Below are positions 57,743 through 64,000 of a DNA stretch of 64,000 nucleotides, piece after piece (the first letter of the stretch is position 1; every line of letters begins with the position of its first letter). The notes under the pieces were generated by a model that made no database searches, was not told where the DNA came from, and saw nothing but the letters and a program-made list of their open reading frames with translations. Source of the DNA: Sinotaia quadrata (taxonomy: Eukaryota; Mollusca; Gastropoda; Architaenioglossa; Viviparidae). The stretch lies in assembly GCA_028829895.1 (NCBI GenBank), contig CM054180.1, forward strand, positions 118,340,973-118,404,972, written 5' to 3'. Position numbers and translations under genes: made by a program.

Positions 57743-59875
57743 GAATACACGGACGCACACTGGTACGCAAATATAAACGTACTCGTGCACGCACAATTAC
57801 ACATTCACAATCACACCCTTCACACATATTCACATACGCACAAACGCACACGCGGGATTGCAACTTACCCACAAGTACCTTTGGAGACAGTTCCTAACAA
57901 ATGTTTGGCAACTTTTCCATCGCACTACGAAAAAAGACTCCTTTTCTGCACTCCAATAACAACAGGAACAAAAAATAAACAATTCCCCTCCCCCTTTTCA
58001 ATAAATAAATAAACAAACACGCAAAAAACATAACCCCTTCATGGCCACTGGCCCATTTGGCTAATTTAAGAAGAATGGAACCCCTCTCTCAACTGGCCCT
58101 TCGCGCTAATGAAACAATAACTTTTGGTGGCAACTATCCATCGCAGGAATAAAAAAGTAAGTAAATAAATACAAATAAAATAACTCTTTCTCTAATGAAT
58201 GCACGGTATTTCGAGGCAACGACATCTAAATCATCTTGCACAAGAAAGAACCAGAGAGACCGCTGAAAATTATTTACGGCTAATTTGGACAGTCGTGAAT
58301 AGTAATAAATAAATAGAAAAAAAAAAAGAAAGGGGAGAATGATACAAATCTCTCTCTCTACGAAAAGAGTGGAAAGTTGGCACAGTAGATAGATAGTCAA
58401 AGCCAATTTTCGGCAGAAAACTGCATTATGTCCTTTACCACTAAACCCCCTCCCTTTTCACCCAACTTTCCTCTTTTCAATTCTCTCGACATTGTTCCTG
58501 ACACTATCATCATTTTAGTTTGTTACTTTCATGAATTAGTAGTAGTAGCGAACATACTTCTGCTTTAATACAATCAATGCATGCGTTTCAATCTTTTCTC
58601 CTGAAGATGGATGGGGTTAGATTGATATAGGTTTCATTTTCACGCTCGACTGAATCCGAGAGTGTTAGGTTGAAGAAGGTGTTACCGAGTTTGAATCAGC
58701 GGTGACCCTGATTCTGTTGACAGGTGCCTGGTCTGGTTCAGAAGAAGGCTGACAGAATGCTGCTATCCCTGTCTCCTCCTGTGTGGAGTATGGGCTAATT
58801 GAGAAAGAATTTGACAACCTACAGGCTACATGTATTAAACCCATTGGTGTTGTTTTTTGTGTGTATGGAATGGTAATACACATAAGGTCCTGGTTGGGGA
58901 ACAAATATAAATAGATCAATGAATCCCCAAGCTAGCTAATTAACAATTCTCATTTTATAGATATATTCAGAATCTAACTCTAACACTAATACGTAATTTA
59001 CCCTCTGATTTTTAAGTAAAAGAAAATCCCGCCAAACTCTAAATAGCTGTATATTCCCACTTGGTGGTGGTTCTGTTACTTTTCTTCTGGATCCCTGTAT
59101 AAGGGACTTTTTATTTGACAACTTTCTCGGTCTTGCTTTGGTTCTGGGAGACTGGCTTATCTTTCTTGTTTTTAGGCAGTTCCCCCCCCCCCCACACACA
59201 CACACTAACTTCTAGTTTTGTTATCTCTGCACTTTTTGCTCTCCAGCCCTGTTTACGGACAACACTCATCAAACACCTGACAGGTCAGATTACTGAAGTC
59301 CATCTTACTACCAAAGTCATCCATCCAATTATCCCCGCCCCCCTCCCCATCTGTCCATCAACTCTGCGACCTGATCCTAGTAAATCACAGTGTCTGCTTA
59401 GAGTGTAAACATAAATGGGTATTTAACACTCATACGAATTATAAACAGTGGTAACTGATACTTCCAGCTGGCTAGATATCACCCCCCCCCTTTCTTCTGC
59501 CCCCTGATCGACTGTCACTCCATGATACAGAGTTTAGGTTATAGAGTCCAATGGCCAAGACCATTTGTTTAACAAAATGTGAAGAACCCTTACTCAGATA
59601 ATAAAACCCTAGGACGCAGGTGTACAGGGCAGCCTTGCCATTTGTGGTAAAGGTAAAAAATACATTCTGCAGTATTAATAAAAACTTGTATTTATATATT
59701 GTGACTTAATTGCCATACCAGGTATGTTAGTGACTCACAATGTAATTTTTTTTTTAAAAAAGCACATTCCTCTTTCTCAAGTTCAACAGTTAAATATATA
59801 TATAAGGTGATCATCACCTTACTAAAATTGACGAGGTATGTTTTCAGCTGCACAACTATAGAATAACACAGGTAG
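57113..59875. other. Unassigned sequence with simple repeats
   Basis: No gene supported. A C-run, A-run and (AC)n block lies at 57662-57740 and C-runs at 59170-59182 and 59480-59489. Open frames here follow the simple repeats. Confidence 0.45.
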
Positions 59876-59985
59876 GAACTCCCAAGAGATGTAGTGGTAT
59901 GCACTAGCTCCCATGGCCATGCACTTGTCCGAACTCCCAAGAGATGTAGTGGTCTGCATTAGCTCCCATGGTCATGCACTTGTCC
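59876..59985. repeat. 55-bp tandem duplication
   Basis: Two copies of GAACTCCCAAGAGATGTAGT, then GCTCCCATGG and CATGCACTTGTCC, differing at a few bases, so it is fairly recent. Confidence 0.85.
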
Positions 59986-60599
59986 GCACTCTAACAACAA
60001 GGAGTAGGTAAACCTGTGTCATGCAGATCTCGGGGTAAGGATAGTGTCATCAAAACTCACTGGACTGCAGTATTTGCTGTATGTTGAATTTTACGTATTT
60101 GACAAATGAACCTGCCACTGAAATAATAAATAAGGCTGATCTCTGAACACAGTTTATTAACAAGCAAAACAAGCCGTTTTACAATTTCTCCTAAACACAG
60201 TCAGCTGAGAGACAAGATCGCTCAGAGTGACTAGGGCTATAGATGAGGCACAATTGTAAGACATGTTTCTGATAATGATTGATTAGAAACAAATATGTTC
60301 TTATTAATGCATCATTAACAAACTGAGTAAATCTTTGCACTTCACTAGTGTCACTTCTCATATAAATAATCCATGAACATTAAAAAAGAAAAAAGACAGA
60401 GTCGGTGGCAAAGATAGGCATTTGCATACAGACAGACAGACAGAGGGAGAAACAAGGAGCATTGGAGAAACTGACAGAAACAGAAAGAAAACAAGGAGAT
60501 GGAAGAATAAAGAGAGGGAAGGTGATAAGTGGTAGAACCAGACGACGAGAAACTTGAGAGAGAGACAGTCAAACAGAGATACAGGTGTAACAAAATTAT
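59986..60599. other. Unassigned sequence 5' of the LINE remnant
   Basis: A purine-rich stretch with GACA repeats (60428-60445). It may include worn 5' parts of the element, but I cannot show this. Confidence 0.4.
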
Positions 60600-62062
60600 C
60601 CAACTGCTATATTTTAAAAATGGAAAAGATGAAATTCCCCCAGAGGTGCCCAAGGTAGACCTTTCAACCACAATCAACATGATGCTGCCTCTACTGCAGA
60701 AGGTTTGGAGAGGGAAGGAAGAGTACCAGCGGACTGGAAAAAAAGGACACCTGTAAAACTTCCCAAGAAAGGAAACCTAGGATCCTACATAAACTGGCGT
60801 GGCATCATGCTACTGTCAGTACCTAGCAAAGTACTGACCCGCGTTATCCTCGACTGACTGAAAGACAAAGTGGACGAAAAACGTAGACCAGAACAAGCTG
60901 GCTTCAGGAAAGACAAGTCGTGTACAGATCAGATAGAAACATTCCAAATCATCATCGAACAATCCTTGGAGTGGCAATCAACTCTGCACCTCAACTTCAT
61001 CGACTTTCGCCAAGCATTCGATAGTGTGGACAGAGAAACCATCTGGCAGCTCCTCCATCACTTGGAATCCCTCAAAGTTTCATCAACCTGATCCAGCAAC
61101 CTTATGAAAGTGCCACATGCCAAATTATCCACAACGGCAAATTGACAGAGGACTTTGAGGTGAGAACAGGAGTCTAACAAGGATGCATTCTCTCCCCAAT
61201 GACCTTATGTTAGTGGTCAGACTGGGTGATGCATCAGGCAACTAAAACAGGAAAAACCCGAATCCAGTGGTCACTAACTCAGTTCCTTGAAGACTTGGAC
61301 TTTGTGGATGACTTGTGCCTGATGTCCCACAAATGCCAACATATGCAACAGAAAACCGATCACCTGGCCCAAGAAGCATCCAAGACTGGACTGCAGATCA
61401 ACCTGGAGAAGTCTGAAACCATGACCCTGTTAAAAAAGCAGCAGAAGCCAATCACCCTTGGAGACAGGGAGTTGAAAGAAGTCACCTCTTTCACCTTCCA
61501 GGGCAGCATTGTATCAGCAACAGGTGGGTCTGACGAGGACATCAAAGCCAGAATCGGGAAAGCTAGATATGCCTTTATTACCCTGAGATCAGTCTGGAGG
61601 TCAACATCCCTGTCTGCCCACAACAAACTACGAATTTTCAACAGCAACGTTAAGTCTGTCCTCCTTTATGGCTCAGAGACCTGGAGAGTCACCAAAACCC
61701 TAACCATCAAGCTCACTGGCTGCCTTCGCAACATACTGAAGATCAGGTGGACAGACAAACACTGATTTGTGGTAGTGGACAATCCAAGATCCCTTCAATC
61801 AGCAGATTGCCAGGTGTAAATGGCGATGGATAGGACACACCCTGCGGAAACCCCTGCAGGACATCACCTGGCAGGCTGTGCAGTGGAACCCTTAGGGAAA
61901 GAAATGGGTTGGTCGCCCTAAGACCACCTGGAGACGATCCTGTGAGGAAGAAATGAAGAGCTGCAACCTGTCTTTGGGTGCTCTGAAAAAGGCTGCCCAG
62001 AATCGAGTGAGCTCGAGAATTGTTGTCGAGGCCCTTTGTTCCACGGGGAATCCAAGGAGATA
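60600..62062 (+). pseudogene. Non-LTR retrotransposon reverse transcriptase, 5'-truncated and broken
   Basis: Pieces in several frames follow the order of a LINE-type RT. LPKKGNL and SVPSKVLTRVI are followed by PEQAGFRKDKSCTDQIETFQ and LNFIDFRQAFDSVDRE, then FVDDLCLMSH in place of the catalytic (Y/F)ADD, GLQINLEKSETM, and a C-terminal region with SVLLYGSETWR, then RWRWIGHTLRKP. Stops and frame changes occur near 60856, 61090, 61177 and 61763. The endonuclease domain is missing. It belongs with the widespread animal elements annotated as 'endonuclease-reverse transcriptase'; I cannot fix the clade. Confidence 0.85.
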
Positions 62063-63235
62063 AGCAAGCAAGTAATATTTAAAAAAAATAAAATTATTAA
62101 TGATAACAATTGGTGATGTTTATAAGCAATGCACAAGAGATGATAACATTTGATAATATTCTGTGTCTTCTTAAATTTTATATTTATGCCTTGAAATATT
62201 TTGCATTTTCTGCATGAAAATTAGTGTGATCATTTGGTATATACTTTTATTTAACTAACTTCCCTACTTGTTCTGTTGAAAACTTTTGTTTGTTTTAATT
62301 GCCTCCCTTGGAGATACGTGTGGCGTAGGAGTGTGTCAAACAGACACATTTTGTCTAGTCAGCCTGGGGACTTTTTTAGTAAATGGCAAAACAATAGGAG
62401 AGGCCCGCTGGGTCGCTGTTGGGTTGTTGACAGGTACAATCATGTTTCTTATTTAAAGGGTGTATTACAGTCGAATTCAATGTTTTGTGACATTCTCTTC
62501 TAACGTCACACTGTAACTGTCCCTGACCATGATGTCAGAGTAGTGTTGAATGATTGCATGTGTGTGTGTGTGTGTGTGTGTGTGTTTGTGTGTGTGTGTG
62601 CGTATGTGTGTCGTCTCCTATCAGTTGCAAGGACGCCACGCAGAGGCAGCCAGAAACAGGCGAAGACAGAGACAAAGAGAAACAGAGGAGAATGTGTGCA
62701 TGCGAGAGAATGAGAGAGAAAAGAGAAAGAAAAAGTTAAAGAAAGGGAAACCAAAGCTATTAAGGTGTTAGAGTTGGTAAGAAGTATGCCTGAGTATCTA
62801 TTTAGTATGCATGCACGAATAAAAAGGAAGCGATAAAGAAGTGGGTAGGGTTTGTAGTGGAGGTAGGGGGGAGCAACAAAATGCACACAGGCTACAGAAG
62901 TTGACACTATGACTTCTAGATGTAGACAGTAATATAAATTTTATTACTTCACATTATACATTCCAAGTTGAGTAAAATTACTTTTAACACCAGGGCATAA
63001 TGAAACCTCATATTTTATTGCATTAAAATTGTTTTGCTTCTTCTGCATAATCTCCATTCTTGTAATAAGAACGAGTGTGCATGCATACTTGCATAATTTA
63101 ATCACGTGACATGATGTCATGATCCAAGCCAAAACATCACATCCTGTTTACCTGACTTTTGTGTCACATATTACTCATATCTTATCTGAGAGAAAAATAT
63201 GTCCATCAACTGAATGCTTGAGTTGTGATCAGTTT
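62063..63235. other. Unassigned sequence
   Basis: No gene supported. (GT)n microsatellite at 62559-62600. Confidence 0.45.
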
Positions 63236-63760
63236 CAAGGTAAATGATTTAATCTGTAAGTGGAAACACTAAGCAACAAGGTTTAGAGAATAAAAGTATA
63301 GGCGACTAAATTCAAGTAGAAACAGTAAGTCACAGGGATTAAGGAAATAAAAAAATGGTTGACCAAATTGTTAGCCTTTACAAGTGGAAACAGTAAGTCA
63401 AAGGGCTTTGAAAATAAAAATATAGGTGACCATATTGTTTGCCTATACTAAATGAAACAGTCACGGGGTAGAGAAAAACTTGGTGACTAAATTGTTTGCC
63501 TATACAAGTGGGAACAGTAAAACAGAGGGATTAGAAAAAATTGGTGACTAAATTGTTTGCCTATACAAGTGGAAACAGTAAAACAGAGGGATTAGAAAAA
63601 AATTGGTGACTAAATTGTTTGCATATACAAGTGGAATAAAACACAGGGACTAGAAAAAAATTGGTGATTAGATTGCTTGTCTATACAAGTGGAAACGTAA
63701 AACACAGGGTTAGAAAAAAAAATGGTGACTAAATTGTTTGCATATACAAGGGGAAATAAC
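63236..63760. repeat. Tandem array, about 62-bp unit, eight to nine copies
   Basis: Copies built on GGTGACTAAATTGTTTGCCT, then ATACAAGTGGAAACAGTAAA, then ACAGGGATTAGAAAAAAAT. The right-hand copies (63480-63740) are most alike. Confidence 0.85.
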
Positions 63761-64000
63761 TTAAATTGTTGCATGTATGTTTTTCATTGTGTCTTGTAGG
63801 ATGTAAAACAGTTTCTTCTAGAAACATTTTGTGATGGGTATGACAAATATTTCCACCCCCTTCCTTTATTTGTCACTTGTTTCTATATAGTTTTATTTAT
63901 GGAATATGTTTTATGATAAATTGTGGAGCACTTATTCATATTGCCGATATTTAAGCAGTAAGATTTTAAGGTAGACATCGTGCTCTGCACGTTAAACAAC

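Noticed and set aside
57489..58012. Overlapping frames on both strands around 57.5-58.0 kb
   Set aside because: They consist of CA/GT and C-run translation; no conserved domain.
62506..62907. 133-residue minus-strand frame, hydrophobic and Thr/His-rich
   Set aside because: Driven by the GT microsatellite and purine-rich repeats; composition is low-complexity.

Overview
The window is from an animal nuclear genome. It is AT-rich and intron-rich, with abundant microsatellites, minisatellites, solo LTRs and other transposon debris. The only host gene I can support is a PBC-class TALE homeobox gene (PBX/extradenticle family) on the minus strand. Its protein sequence and the transposon types fit an invertebrate bilaterian, most likely a lophotrochozoan such as a mollusc. 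That placement is an inference.

Right to left along the gene (5' to 3'): a GC-richer promoter region at about 25.5-25.95 kb carries an NF-Y palindrome and a perfect PBX-MEIS/PREP site. Exon 1 (start codon at 25502) is followed by exon 2 (20.4 kb), exon 3 (7.3-7.6 kb), exon 4 (6.8-7.0 kb) and then two tandem versions of exon 5 (5729-5864 and 5549-5684). Each version encodes the homeodomain arm, helix 1 and helix 2. Both are 136 nt, have the same phases, and lie only 44 nt apart, which is the architecture of mutually exclusive alternative splicing. The helix 3 exon and the C-terminus are not in the window and must lie to the left of position 1. Intron 3 uses a GC donor. About 279 residues of the protein are visible.

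The long introns hold a hAT-type MITE (2436-2654, with an 8-bp target duplication) and an inverted truncated copy. They also hold a 362-bp tandem duplication (14.69-15.43 kb), a solo LTR (15715-17259), a 196-bp near-perfect palindrome (22008-22203) and several degenerate tandem arrays.

The region from about 26 to 64 kb has no host gene that I can recognise. It holds a 42-bp minisatellite (28.66-29.6 kb), a decayed Ty3/gypsy fragment (30.07-30.7 kb) and a second copy of the solo-LTR family (32.4-42.25 kb). That copy is split by a very young full-length LTR retrotransposon (33197-41605; two 1729-bp LTRs that I read as differing at one base). The retrotransposon encodes Gag-PR-INT-RT-RNase H, with integrase before reverse transcriptase, the Gmr1-type order. 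Further right are 51-, 25-, 22-, 27- and 54-bp minisatellites, a second-family solo LTR (49290-50984) inserted inside the 27-bp array, a third copy of the first solo-LTR family (55493-57107), a broken non-LTR retrotransposon (about 60.6-62.06 kb) and a terminal array of about 62 bp per unit (63.24-63.76 kb).

The most interesting signal is the duplicated homeodomain exon. Next are the putative autoregulatory TALE site in the gene's own promoter and the young Gmr1-like insertion.
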